DNA from: Pseudomonas sp. AKS31
GTDB lineage: Bacteria > Pseudomonadota > Gammaproteobacteria > Pseudomonadales > Pseudomonadaceae
NCBI RefSeq assembly: GCF_023634765.1
Contig: NZ_JAMLFX010000008.1
Location: 245,403-305,785, forward strand
Direction: 5' to 3'
DNA: 60,383 bases
Position 1 is the stretch's first letter; every line of letters begins with the position of its first letter. Made by a program: the position numbers and the translations under genes. The notes under the pieces were generated by a model. The model was not told where the DNA came from. It saw nothing but the letters and a program-made list of their open reading frames with translations, and made no database searches. This document shows positions 25,294-34,160 of the stretch, in pieces.

Positions 25294-25940
25294 TGGACGG
25301 TTCAACCAACAAAAGCCTGAGCATCGCCAACCCCAGCGAATCGAACCTGACCTCGACCGTGCTGGATCTCGATCTGCGGATCCTGTTCCTGACCGCCGCC
25401 AACCCCGGCGCCGGCACCACCACCAGTGCGCTGGCGCTGGCCAGCCAACTGGCGCAAATGAGCAGCGGCCAGGTGCTGCTGGTCGACGCCAGCCAGTCGG
25501 CGAGCAACCTCACGCAGCAACTGAACCTGAGCAAGGAACGCGGCCTGCGCGACTTGCTGTTCAACCCGGACAACCCGCCGCTGTTGCAGGACTGCGTGGT
25601 GCAGGTGTCGAGCCTGCCCTTCCACGTGCTGCCCAATGGCCGGCCAATCCGCACCATGGAACACCTGACCGCCGAGCGCCTGAGCCCGTTGCTCGATCAA
25701 TTGGGCAGTCAGTACCGCTTCGTGGTGATCGACGGCGACGCGGTGTATTCCGCCGCCGACACCCTGGTCATCAGCACTCAGGTCGATGGCGTGGTGTTTG
25801 TCGTGCGCGCTGAGGACACCCGTTGGGAAGTCGCCCAGGCCGCTGTGCAACGCCTGACCCAGGCCGGGGCAAAAGTGGTTGGCAGCGTGTTCAACCGACG
25901 CAAGTACTACATGCCCAAATGGCTTTACCAAAACCTCTAA
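25293..25940 (+). CDS. CpsD/CapB-like protein with degenerate Walker A (putative pseudokinase)
   Basis: 215 residues with the P-loop fold of bacterial tyrosine kinases that regulate polysaccharide chain length: ILFLTAANPGAGTTTSALAL near 28-47, LLVDASQS near 64, FVVIDGDAV near 143. The Walker A loop reads GAGTTTS where active members have GxGKTT or GxGKS, so the nucleotide-binding lysine is absent. The C-terminal tyrosines (KYYMPKWLY) could be phosphorylation targets. It starts on the stop of the transferase gene (TAATG). It probably works with the OPX and PCP proteins encoded next; catalytic activity is doubtful. Confidence 0.8.
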   Translation: MDGSTNKSLSIANPSESNLTSTVLDLDLRILFLTAANPGAGTTTSALALASQLAQMSSGQVLLVDASQSASNLTQQLNLSKERGLRDLLFNPDNPPLLQDCVVQVSSLPFHVLPNGRPIRTMEHLTAERLSPLLDQLGSQYRFVVIDGDAVYSAADTLVISTQVDGVVFVVRAEDTRWEVAQAAVQRLTQAGAKVVGSVFNRRKYYMPKWLYQNL

Positions 25941-25961
25941 GCGAACGCGAAGGATGACGCC

Positions 25962-26987
25962 ATGAACGCCAAGATTCTTGTGCTGCTGATGCTGCCGCTT
26001 GCAGGCTGCTCGAGCACCTCCGAAACCCAGAACATGCCGGTGAATATCCTCACCGCCACCCCGGCCAACGCCCAGGCGACTGATATGCCGAAGATCGAGC
26101 AGACTCTGCGCCCGCAGGATGTGCTCGACGTGATCTTCCATATCAGCACCAGCGGCTCGGACGCCTACCGCGTGCAATCGGGTGACCAGATCGGTCTGAA
26201 CTTCACCGCCGCCAGCCAGCTCAACGGCAATCAGCTGGTGCTGCCCGACGGCACCATCGAACTGCCGGGCGCCAACACCTCGGTGAAAATCGCCGGGCTG
26301 ACCAGTGATCAGGCGCGCGAAGAAATCCAGCGTGCCTATCAACGCAAGCAGCTGTTCCAGCCAAACCGCAATCAGTTGACCGTGCAGATCATCAGCCCGC
26401 TGACCAACGAGCAGAATCTGAAAAGCGCGCTGAACCACCCGGCCACCGGCATGAGCCGTGAGATCACTGTCGGCACCGACGGCTACGCGAGTTTCCCGGA
26501 AATCGGCGCCGTGCCGCTGCAAGGCATGACCGTCAATCAACTGGAAACCTTCCTCAACAAGAAGTACGCGCAACTGCCCGGCCGCATGACCGTGGACGTA
26601 CTGCTGAAATCCACCGCCGGCAACGAGATCTACGTGCTCGGCGAAGTCGGCCAGCCGGGTTCCTACCCGATCCGCCGGCCGGTATCGGTGCTTGAAGCAC
26701 TGACCCTGGCCCGTGGTACCAACGTCAAGGCTCGCCTGGATTCGGTGGTGATCATGCGCCGCAACGGCAATCAGGTGCAGGCAGTGCGCTACGACGTCGA
26801 GAAGGCCTTGTCCGGCGATGCTTCGCAGATCGCGTATCTGCAACCGGACGACATGCTCTACGTGCCGAAAACCAAACTGGCCAGCGCCGGCGAACTCGCC
26901 CGCCAATTGGCTGACGTGGTGCTGTTCCAGGGCGTCGGGTTCAGCTTCGGCTACCGCGTCGACAACAAAGACAGCAACAACAACTGA
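25962..26987 (+). CDS. Polysaccharide export outer-membrane lipoprotein (OPX, Wza-like)
   Basis: 341 residues. The lipoprotein signal MNAKILVLLMLPLAGC contains the lipobox LAGC. The polysaccharide-export domain shows LRPQDVLDVIFHI and YRVQSGDQIGLNF near 45-85, followed by two SLBB-like parts (VGTDGYASFPEIGAVPLQGM, VLGEVGQPGSYPIRRP). It forms the outer-membrane export channel for the polymer. The short C terminus (FSFGYRVDNKDSNNN) has no clear transmembrane helix, so pore formation may differ from Wza. Confidence 0.9.
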   Translation: MNAKILVLLMLPLAGCSSTSETQNMPVNILTATPANAQATDMPKIEQTLRPQDVLDVIFHISTSGSDAYRVQSGDQIGLNFTAASQLNGNQLVLPDGTIELPGANTSVKIAGLTSDQAREEIQRAYQRKQLFQPNRNQLTVQIISPLTNEQNLKSALNHPATGMSREITVGTDGYASFPEIGAVPLQGMTVNQLETFLNKKYAQLPGRMTVDVLLKSTAGNEIYVLGEVGQPGSYPIRRPVSVLEALTLARGTNVKARLDSVVIMRRNGNQVQAVRYDVEKALSGDASQIAYLQPDDMLYVPKTKLASAGELARQLADVVLFQGVGFSFGYRVDNKDSNNN

Positions 26988-27003
26988 CTCTCAGGTGACC
27001 GAC

Positions 27004-28596
27004 ATGAATCCAAAGGAAAACTACCTGCATGAGTTCTTCAGGATCTTCTTCGCCAACAAGCAACTGGTGAAACGGGTCTTCCTGATCTTTGCAGTCATCG
27101 CCCTGCTCCTGCCGCTGGTGCTCAAACAGAGCTTCGATATCACCGCGCAGGTGATCGTGCAGTCGAAAAAACTCTCCCAGGGTGACGCCACCACGTCGCT
27201 CACGGTGGACAACGCCACGTTCATTCCGCCGTCGCTGGCGGATATGGAAACGGAAAGCAACATCCTCCGTTCGCCGGCACTGATCCGCCAGACCATCAGC
27301 GAACTGCGCGATAAAGGTGAATACACACCTTCGCCGGGCATCTTCAGCAAACTGGTGGCCGAGCCGTTCAAGCGCTACATCAGCTCGCCGCTGCGTCAGT
27401 ACGTGATCAACCCGGTGCGCAACGTGCTCGGACTGGAAACCGATCCGGTGCGTGACACCGCGCTCGACGCCTTCACCCAGCAAGCCATCGACAGCCTGAA
27501 AATCGAGACGTTGCCCGGTTCCAACGTGATATCGATCGTCTACAGCTTCCCCGATCCGCACCAAGGCACGACGTTTGTCGCAGCCTTGCTGCAGAACTAT
27601 CTTGTCAGCCGTCAGGCCTTGCAGTCGATCGACCTCCCGCAGTCCTTCTACGAGTCGAAGAAGCACCTCTATCAAGTGCGCCTCGATGGCCTGGAAGGTA
27701 ACCGTCAGGCATTGCTGGAAAGCGTCGGCTCGTCGGATCCGAAAGAAGAAATCACCTTCCGCCTCAACGCGATCAACACCGAAGAGCAAGCCCTGAACCT
27801 GTATCAGGATCGCCTGTTGCAGAGCCAGCGCTGGCTCGAATACCTGAAAACCGCGATGGCGGCGGCCACCAACAGCAAGCTCAACGACTACACCTTCCCA
27901 TTCACCTTCACCACCACCGTCGACAACGTGGCGTTCGAGGATCGGGAAATCAAACAGATGGGCGAGCAACTGACCACTCAGGTCAGCCGCTACATGAATG
28001 ACCTGGCGGTGTTCCAGCCCGGCAGCGAACCGATGCTGCTGACCCGCGAGCAGATCGCCCGCACCCGTCAGCAGTTCCTCAAAGTGGTGAGCAACCGCAT
28101 CCAGGAACGCACCGCCGATCTGGCCGTGGTCAAGCAGGTGATCGAGCAGAAAACCGCGCGCATTGCCGAGTTCAAGAACCGCATCCACGAGTTGCAGCAG
28201 ACCCAAAGCAAGCTGCGGCAGATGGACACCGAAATCGATGCGCTGCATGCCGCGTTCTCGACCTACGCCCAGCGTTTCGCCGAAAGCAGCACCACCGGCG
28301 TGCTCAACGACGATCTGTCCAATGCCCGGGTGCTCAGCCCGCCGTTCGAACCGACCGAAGCGGCGTTCCCGAAACCGGGCCTGATCATTCCGTTCGGTTT
28401 GTTCACCGGGTTGCTGCTGGCGATTGCTCTGGTCTACGTACGTGAGTTCTTCGATCATCGCTTCAAACACCCGGCGCAAATCAGCCACGAACTGGGTCTG
28501 CCGGTGCTGTTGGTGATCAACGACCAGAACGCGCTGCCGAGCAATCCGCACAAGAACTGGACAGTGCCAAGCTTCCTGCACTGGGTGCGCAATTGA
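27004..28596 (+). CDS. GumC/Wzz-type chain-length determinant (PCP)
   Basis: 530 residues from ATG 27004. Membrane helices lie near 23-42 (VFLIFAVIALLLPLVL) and near 460-478 (LIIPFGLFTGLLLAIALVYV). A long periplasmic domain with heptad-rich helices sits between (IQERTADLAVVKQVIEQKTA, QTQSKLRQMDTEIDALHAAF). This is the classic polysaccharide co-polymerase layout, controlling length and linking polymerase to the OPX. No kinase domain is fused; the CpsD-like protein two genes upstream is the likely partner. Confidence 0.9.
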   Translation: MNPKENYLHEFFRIFFANKQLVKRVFLIFAVIALLLPLVLKQSFDITAQVIVQSKKLSQGDATTSLTVDNATFIPPSLADMETESNILRSPALIRQTISELRDKGEYTPSPGIFSKLVAEPFKRYISSPLRQYVINPVRNVLGLETDPVRDTALDAFTQQAIDSLKIETLPGSNVISIVYSFPDPHQGTTFVAALLQNYLVSRQALQSIDLPQSFYESKKHLYQVRLDGLEGNRQALLESVGSSDPKEEITFRLNAINTEEQALNLYQDRLLQSQRWLEYLKTAMAAATNSKLNDYTFPFTFTTTVDNVAFEDREIKQMGEQLTTQVSRYMNDLAVFQPGSEPMLLTREQIARTRQQFLKVVSNRIQERTADLAVVKQVIEQKTARIAEFKNRIHELQQTQSKLRQMDTEIDALHAAFSTYAQRFAESSTTGVLNDDLSNARVLSPPFEPTEAAFPKPGLIIPFGLFTGLLLAIALVYVREFFDHRFKHPAQISHELGLPVLLVINDQNALPSNPHKNWTVPSFLHWVRN

Positions 28597-29684
28597 GCAG
28601 CGCATCCTCCCCGACTGCCGCGCTGCCGATCATTCATTTGCTCAGCAGCGGCGGCTTCTATGGGGCCGAGCGCATGTTGCTGGATCATTGTCTGGCGACG
28701 CCGGGGCAACATCAGGTGCTGTTTCTCGACGCGCCGCCAGAACTGATCCAACGCTTTCGCGCGGCCGGGGTCGACTGTCGCGGTTGTGCCGGGCTTGGGG
28801 AGTTGCTGCGCCACTTGCGTCAGCGTCGCGGGGACAAACCGCTGATCAATACGCACAACTTCAAAGGGCTGTTGTTCGGTTGGGTCAGCGCAACCCTGTT
28901 GCGCCTACCGCTGGTGATCACCCAGCACGGTTTCACGCCGCGCAGTCGCAAGCAGAAGTTCTACACCTGGCTGAGCCTGCAACTGTGCCGCACGGCGTCG
29001 GTGGACCGGGTGGTATGCGTGGCGGAAAGCATCGCCACGCTGCACCGTCAGGCCAGCGTACGGGCAGATAAATTGCAAGTGATCCCTAACGGTTTGCCGG
29101 CCGCTGCGTCGCTGGTGCCGGACGCGGATCGGCAACGCTGGCTGGCTGGTTATGTCGGCCGGTTGAGCAGCGAGAAAGGCCCGGATCTGTTTCTCGATGC
29201 CTTGATCCCCCTGTGTCATCAGCATCCGCAACTGGATGCGGTGATGCTCGGCGATGGCCCGGAACGCGAGGCGTTGCAGGCGCGGATCGACAACGCCGGT
29301 TTGTCGCAACGCATCCGTTTGCCCGGTTACCAGATCGCCATGCAACCGTGGTGGCAGCAACTCGATGCGCTGGTGATCAGCTCGCGCACCGAAGGGACAC
29401 CAATGATTTTGCTCGAAGCAATGCAGGCCGGGGTGCCGGTGGTGGCGTTCGGCGTTGGCGGCATTCCCGATGTGCTCGAACACCGGCACAACGGCTTACT
29501 CGCCACACCGGCCGACTGCGCCGCCCTCGCACGTCAGCTCGACACGTTGCTGAGCGAGCCGAAACTGGCCCGACAACTGCGCGACAACGCAAAACGCACG
29601 CAACAGGATCGCTACGACCTCAAGGCTTTGGCCGAACGCTGGTCGCAGCTGTACATCCGCACGGCACGGGAGGCACGCGTATGA
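28593..29684 (+). CDS. Family 1/4 glycosyltransferase (GT-B)
   Basis: 363 residues from a TTG start overlapping the stop of the previous gene (TTGA). The first strand (PIIHLLSSGGFYGAERMLLD) begins just after it, so a later ATG would cut the fold. The C-terminal domain has VGRLSSEKGPDLFLDAL near 185, VMLGDGPEREAL, and SSRTEGTPMILLEAMQAGVP with the EX7E-type donor site near 267. Cytoplasmic enzyme adding a sugar to the lipid-linked repeat. The donor is unknown. Confidence 0.9.
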   Translation: MSSASSPTAALPIIHLLSSGGFYGAERMLLDHCLATPGQHQVLFLDAPPELIQRFRAAGVDCRGCAGLGELLRHLRQRRGDKPLINTHNFKGLLFGWVSATLLRLPLVITQHGFTPRSRKQKFYTWLSLQLCRTASVDRVVCVAESIATLHRQASVRADKLQVIPNGLPAAASLVPDADRQRWLAGYVGRLSSEKGPDLFLDALIPLCHQHPQLDAVMLGDGPEREALQARIDNAGLSQRIRLPGYQIAMQPWWQQLDALVISSRTEGTPMILLEAMQAGVPVVAFGVGGIPDVLEHRHNGLLATPADCAALARQLDTLLSEPKLARQLRDNAKRTQQDRYDLKALAERWSQLYIRTAREARV

Positions 29685-31051
29685 TTTTCCCGCTCTCGAT
29701 CGTCAGTCTGCTCGGTCTGGTCTGCATCGGTTTGCTGGCCAGCCCTTATCCGTTTCTGGCGCCGGGGGCGGTGCTGGGCCTGGTGGGTTTTGCGGTGTTG
29801 TACCGCAAACCGACCTGGGGCCTGCTCGGCATTGCCGCACTGGTGCCGTTCGAAGGTTTTTTCAAGGACACGTCGTTCTCCGGCAGCAAGCTGATCGGTG
29901 CTTCGCTGGCGGTGATCCTGATGCTGCAACTGGCGTTGCACCAGATTCCCTCGGAGCGCCTGCGCAGCAATATCTGGCGCTACCTCGTGTGGTTCATGGT
30001 TCTGTACTTTCTGAGCCTGCTCAATACCGATGACCTGGGCATGTCGCTCGGCCATCTGCGCGAACTGAGCGTCGGTTTGATCCTGTTTGTCATCACCTTG
30101 CTGATCGGCCGTGAGCTGAACCTTGACCTGTTCGCCCGCCTCGTCACCCTCGCCGTCAGCACCACCTGTGCGATGGCGATGTTCTCGGCCAAATTCCAGG
30201 ATCAGGGGCGCGCCGCCGGTCTGCTCGAAGACCCCAACGCGTTCGCCATGCTGATAGCCTTTGCCATTCCGATGGGGCTGCTACTGGTGATCCGCAGCCC
30301 GAACCTGCTGCACCGGTTGTTCTGGGGCGGTTGCTGTCTGCTGCTGTTGGGCGGCATGACCAAAACCGAATCGCGCTCCGGTCTGGTGGTATTGGCGCTG
30401 AGCCTGCTGATCGGCTGCTGGCATTACCGCACGCAACTGACACGGATTCGCCCTCGGCATCTGGGCTTCGCCATGCTCGGCGCGGCGTTCGTGATTCCGC
30501 TGGCGATCTACGCAATGCCGGCCGGTTATATGGCGCGCATCCAGTCCCTGAGTATCCTCAGCGCCGGTTCCAAGGCTCAGGACGAATCCCTCGGCCGCCG
30601 CGCTTCGTACATCGTGGTTGGCAGCCAGATGATCCGCGAGAACCCGCTGCTCGGCTCCGGTCCCGGCACCTTCCCGCTGCACTACGCAACCACCGGTTAC
30701 GCCAAGGCGTTTTCGGCCAACCGCAAGATCGGCGACCTCTATCGCCGGGCGCACAACACGTATCTGGAAATATTCAGTGAACTTGGCGTGCCTGCCGGGC
30801 TGTTGTTCGTCGGTATGCTCGGCCTCGGCCTGTATAACCTGATCCGCGCACGGGCGGCGTGGATGCTGCGTCGCGAATGGCATCAGGCCGACATGATGAC
30901 CCATCTCGGTGTGAGCTTTCTGTCGCTGACGCTGTTCCTGATGTTCCTCAGTGCACCGAACCAGAAATGCGTGTGGATCATGCTTGCCATGACCAGCGTC
31001 CTGCGCCTGAAAGCCGAGCAGGCGCCACTGACCACGGAGGCCAGGGCATGA
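29681..31051 (+). CDS. O-antigen ligase/polymerase-like membrane protein (Wzy role)
   Basis: 456 residues with about 11 membrane segments and a large loop containing DESLGRRASYIVVGSQMI and NPLLGSGPGTFPLHYATTGY, then RRAHNTYLEIFSELG near 365. These are the landmarks of the Wzy_C (O-antigen ligase) family. Inside a Wzx/OPX/PCP operon the likely job is polymerising the repeat unit in the periplasm. It overlaps both neighbours by 4 bases (ATGA). Confidence 0.88.
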   Translation: MIFPLSIVSLLGLVCIGLLASPYPFLAPGAVLGLVGFAVLYRKPTWGLLGIAALVPFEGFFKDTSFSGSKLIGASLAVILMLQLALHQIPSERLRSNIWRYLVWFMVLYFLSLLNTDDLGMSLGHLRELSVGLILFVITLLIGRELNLDLFARLVTLAVSTTCAMAMFSAKFQDQGRAAGLLEDPNAFAMLIAFAIPMGLLLVIRSPNLLHRLFWGGCCLLLLGGMTKTESRSGLVVLALSLLIGCWHYRTQLTRIRPRHLGFAMLGAAFVIPLAIYAMPAGYMARIQSLSILSAGSKAQDESLGRRASYIVVGSQMIRENPLLGSGPGTFPLHYATTGYAKAFSANRKIGDLYRRAHNTYLEIFSELGVPAGLLFVGMLGLGLYNLIRARAAWMLRREWHQADMMTHLGVSFLSLTLFLMFLSAPNQKCVWIMLAMTSVLRLKAEQAPLTTEARA

Positions 31052-32016
31052 GTCGCATCAGTATCGTCATTCCGATGTTCAACGAGGCCCGGCACATTGG
31101 CCGCACCTTGCTCGCCGCGCAAAAAGCGGCACACGCGGCCAATGTCGAGTGCGAACTGATTGTGGTCGACAACGGCTCGAGCGATCAGGGTCCGCAGATC
31201 GCCCGCCAGTTCGGCGCGCAGGTGTTGGTGCTGCCGGGGTTGTTGATCGGCGCGTTGCGCAATCGCGGCACGGCCGTCGCCACGGGTGAATGGCTGGCGT
31301 TTATCGATGCCGACATTGAACTGCCGGAGAGCTGGCTCAAGCCGTTATTCGACATTGAAGGCAGCGGCCAGGCCGATGTCTTCGGCCTTGATCTGCACAC
31401 TCCTGCCGAAGCGCCGTGGTACGCCACCGCCTGGCAACGCCGCACCTTGCGCGTGTCGTCGCAGACCTCACACGTCGTTGACTGGCTGCCCAGTGCCAAC
31501 CTGCTGATGCGCCGGCGCTGGTTCGACAAGGTCGGCGGTTTCAACGAAAGCCTGCGCACCGGCGAGGACAAGGAATTCACCCTGCGCCTGCACGAACAGG
31601 GTGCGCGGTTGCTGTCGATCAATGACAACGTCGCCCTGCACTGGGGTTACGAAATGAACTGGCGCGAGTGGATGGGTAAGGAACTGTGGCGTCAGGGCAG
31701 CCATCTGCAATTGCTGCGCACCCACGGTTTCAGCCTTCGCCTGCTGCGTTTTCCGATGCTGTCGCTGCTGGTGTGGTTGCTGGATTTTCTGGCGATTTCA
31801 GCGCTGCTCGACGGCTTTCCGCATCACGCGATCATCATGGTCAGCCTGACATTGCTGCCAGGGCTGGTGCTCAGCCTGCGCCAAAGCTTCAAACATCGGA
31901 ACATCGGTCTGACCCTGCAACTGTGGGGCCTGCACTGGGTGCGTCTGCACCTGGCCGGTGCCGCGTTCATTTTGAGTCTGTGTCATTGGAACGCCCGGAG
32001 GCCTGCCCGTGGCTGA
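31048..32016 (+). CDS. Family 2 glycosyltransferase with C-terminal membrane helices
   Basis: 322 residues. GT-A domain with ISIVIPMFNEARHIGRTL, ELIVVDNGSSDQG and the DXD-like FIDADIELPESW near 85. Acceptor-side features are RRRWFDKVGGFNESLRTGEDKEF near 155-178. Two or three hydrophobic stretches at 235-310 anchor it to the membrane. It overlaps the polymerase gene by 4 bases and the next glycosyltransferase by 8. Confidence 0.88.
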   Translation: MSRISIVIPMFNEARHIGRTLLAAQKAAHAANVECELIVVDNGSSDQGPQIARQFGAQVLVLPGLLIGALRNRGTAVATGEWLAFIDADIELPESWLKPLFDIEGSGQADVFGLDLHTPAEAPWYATAWQRRTLRVSSQTSHVVDWLPSANLLMRRRWFDKVGGFNESLRTGEDKEFTLRLHEQGARLLSINDNVALHWGYEMNWREWMGKELWRQGSHLQLLRTHGFSLRLLRFPMLSLLVWLLDFLAISALLDGFPHHAIIMVSLTLLPGLVLSLRQSFKHRNIGLTLQLWGLHWVRLHLAGAAFILSLCHWNARRPARG

Positions 32017-33145
32017 ATTCATTTTCTGGATGTGCCTGTTGCTGCCGGTCTACGCCTACGTGGGCTACCCGCTGCTATTAACGATCGTGGCGCCACTGTT
32101 TCCAGCCTGGCGGCACACGCCAGCACCGCCGTTGAACGTCAGCATCGTGATTGCCGCGCACAACGAGGCGCGGCACATCGAGCACAAATTGCGCACGCTG
32201 CTGGCCCAGGATTATCAGCCGGCCTCTCTGCAGATCATTCTGGCCAGTGACGGTTCGACCGATGACACCGTGGCCTGTGCGCACAAAATCGTTGACCCGC
32301 GCATCACCGTGCTCGACCTGCCACGTCAAGGCAAAGCGGCGACGCTGAATGCCGGCGTGGCGCTGAGTACCGGTGACATTCTGGTGTTCACCGATGCCGA
32401 CAACCAATGGTCCCGCGAAACCCTCGGCTACTTGCTTGCGCCGCTGAATGATCCGCAAGTCGGCGGCTGTGCCGGGCACATGGTGATTCCGGTCACCGGC
32501 GGCGGGTTGAGCGTTGGCGACAGCCTCTATCGGCATTACGAAGGCTGGCTGCGCCGCGTGGAAAACCGCACCGGCTGCATGGTTTCCGCCGACGGCGCCC
32601 TGCTCGCCCTGCGTCGCGAGTTGTTCCAGAACGTGCCGGCCGAGGTCAATGACGATTTCTTTATCAGCACCTGCGCGCCGGTGGCGCACAAACGCATCGT
32701 TTACGTGCCGCAAGCGCAAGTGATCGACCACGGGGTCGATGAGGCGGACAAGCAGTTCCGCCGCCGTCAGCGCGTCACCGTCGGCGGTCTGCAAAGCCTC
32801 GCCCAGCGCCGCGAACTGCTCAATCCGCTGAAATATGGCCTGTATTCGATCGCGTTGATCAGCCACAAACTGATCCGCCGTCTCGCGCCGATCCTGTTGC
32901 TGCCGTTGTTGCTGAGCAATTTCTGGCTGTGGGACGACCATGGTTTCTATCGCCTGGCCTTGATAGCGCAGTTGTTCGGCTACGCCATCGCGATCGCCGG
33001 CCTGCTCGATTCGCAACACCGCTTGCCCAAGCCCTTTCGCCTCGCCGCGTTTCTGCTGGTCACCCTCGCCGGAATGAGTCTCGGCCTGTGGCAGTTCCTG
33101 CGCGGTCAGCGGTATGCCCAGTGGAATCCTGAACAGAACCGTTAA
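32009..33145 (+). CDS. Processive-type family 2 membrane glycosyltransferase
   Basis: 378 residues from GTG 32009, overlapping the previous gene. An N-terminal membrane helix is followed by a GT2 domain: VSIVIAAHNEARHIEHKL, ILASDGSTDDTV, VFTDADNQWS near 130, and FRRRQRVTVGG near 250, the QxxRW-like place. Further membrane segments lie at about 285-370. The design resembles the cellulose/hyaluronan-synthase group, but in this operon it probably adds one sugar of the repeat. Confidence 0.88.
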   Translation: MAEFIFWMCLLLPVYAYVGYPLLLTIVAPLFPAWRHTPAPPLNVSIVIAAHNEARHIEHKLRTLLAQDYQPASLQIILASDGSTDDTVACAHKIVDPRITVLDLPRQGKAATLNAGVALSTGDILVFTDADNQWSRETLGYLLAPLNDPQVGGCAGHMVIPVTGGGLSVGDSLYRHYEGWLRRVENRTGCMVSADGALLALRRELFQNVPAEVNDDFFISTCAPVAHKRIVYVPQAQVIDHGVDEADKQFRRRQRVTVGGLQSLAQRRELLNPLKYGLYSIALISHKLIRRLAPILLLPLLLSNFWLWDDHGFYRLALIAQLFGYAIAIAGLLDSQHRLPKPFRLAAFLLVTLAGMSLGLWQFLRGQRYAQWNPEQNR

Positions 33146-33158
33146 GAGGACCGAAGCC

Positions 33159-34160
33159 ATGGCGATCAAACAATTATTCAAACGCACCAGTGGCTGGCTC
33201 TATCTCAACTCGTCCATGGGCCGCAACCAGCTGCACGGCGCCGGGGTGATTCTGATGCTGCACCGGGTGCTGTCGAACGACCGCGCCGCCGATCTGCCGC
33301 ACCGCAACGAACTGTGCGTCGGGCCGAAAGCTTTCGAGCATTTGCTGGTATGGCTGCGCAAACATTTCGATTGCGTACCGCTGATGGAAATCCTCCAGCC
33401 CAACTCGCTGCGCACAGAGCGCCCACGGGTGGCGCTGACCTTCGATGACGGTTGGCGCGACAACGCGGTCAACGCCTTCCCGTTGCTGCAGAAACATCAG
33501 GTGCCGGCGAGCATTTTCCTCTCAACCGATTTCATCGGCAGCCGTCAGCGCTTCTGGTGGGAAAGCCTCGGCGAAACCCTGTGGGGCAGCCACGGCGACA
33601 AGGCGCGGATGCATTTGATCGAATGTCTGCACGCCATGCGTCACCCGTTGCCGGTGCTGCTGGATGACATCGATGTCGAGCGCCGCAGCCTGGCGCTGCT
33701 GCATTACCTGCAAGGGCTGAAGTCGATTGACCCGCAGGAGCTGGAGCGCCTGACCGATGAGTGTCCGCAAGACTCGCTACCGCAAGCGCTGGACTGGCAT
33801 CAGGTGCGCGCACTCGAGGCTTCCGGGCTGGTGCGTTTCGGCCCCCACGGCGCCAGTCACGCGATCCTCACTGGCTTGGACGATATGCGCCTGAGCGAAG
33901 AAATCAGCCGCAGTCGCGATGCCCTGCACAACGGCTGCAACCGCCCCCTGCCGGTGTATTGCTACCCCAATGGCGACAACGATGAGCGCGTGCGCGAACA
34001 GATTGCCAATCATGATTACCCTTTCGCGCTCGGCACCGGCACCGGTATTTATCGCGGCGAAGGTGATCCGCTGAACCTGCCACGTTTCGGCGTCAGTCAG
34101 CGCAGCGCGCGCAATCCAGAACTGCTGTCGTGGCGGATCTATCGCGGGGCACGGCCATGA
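33159..34160 (+). CDS. Polysaccharide deacetylase (NodB-type)
   Basis: 333 residues from ATG 33159 with ribosome site AAGAGGA. The NodB core is ILMLHRVLSND near 30, RVALTFDDGWRDNAVNAFPLL near 90 with the metal-binding TFDD motif, and VRFGPHGASHAILTGLD near 222. YCYPNGDNDERV near 265 matches the later catalytic motif. It removes N- or O-acetyl groups from the glycan or its precursor. There is no signal peptide, so action on the cytoplasmic lipid-linked unit is likely. It overlaps the flippase gene by 4 bases. Confidence 0.87.
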   Translation: MAIKQLFKRTSGWLYLNSSMGRNQLHGAGVILMLHRVLSNDRAADLPHRNELCVGPKAFEHLLVWLRKHFDCVPLMEILQPNSLRTERPRVALTFDDGWRDNAVNAFPLLQKHQVPASIFLSTDFIGSRQRFWWESLGETLWGSHGDKARMHLIECLHAMRHPLPVLLDDIDVERRSLALLHYLQGLKSIDPQELERLTDECPQDSLPQALDWHQVRALEASGLVRFGPHGASHAILTGLDDMRLSEEISRSRDALHNGCNRPLPVYCYPNGDNDERVREQIANHDYPFALGTGTGIYRGEGDPLNLPRFGVSQRSARNPELLSWRIYRGARP

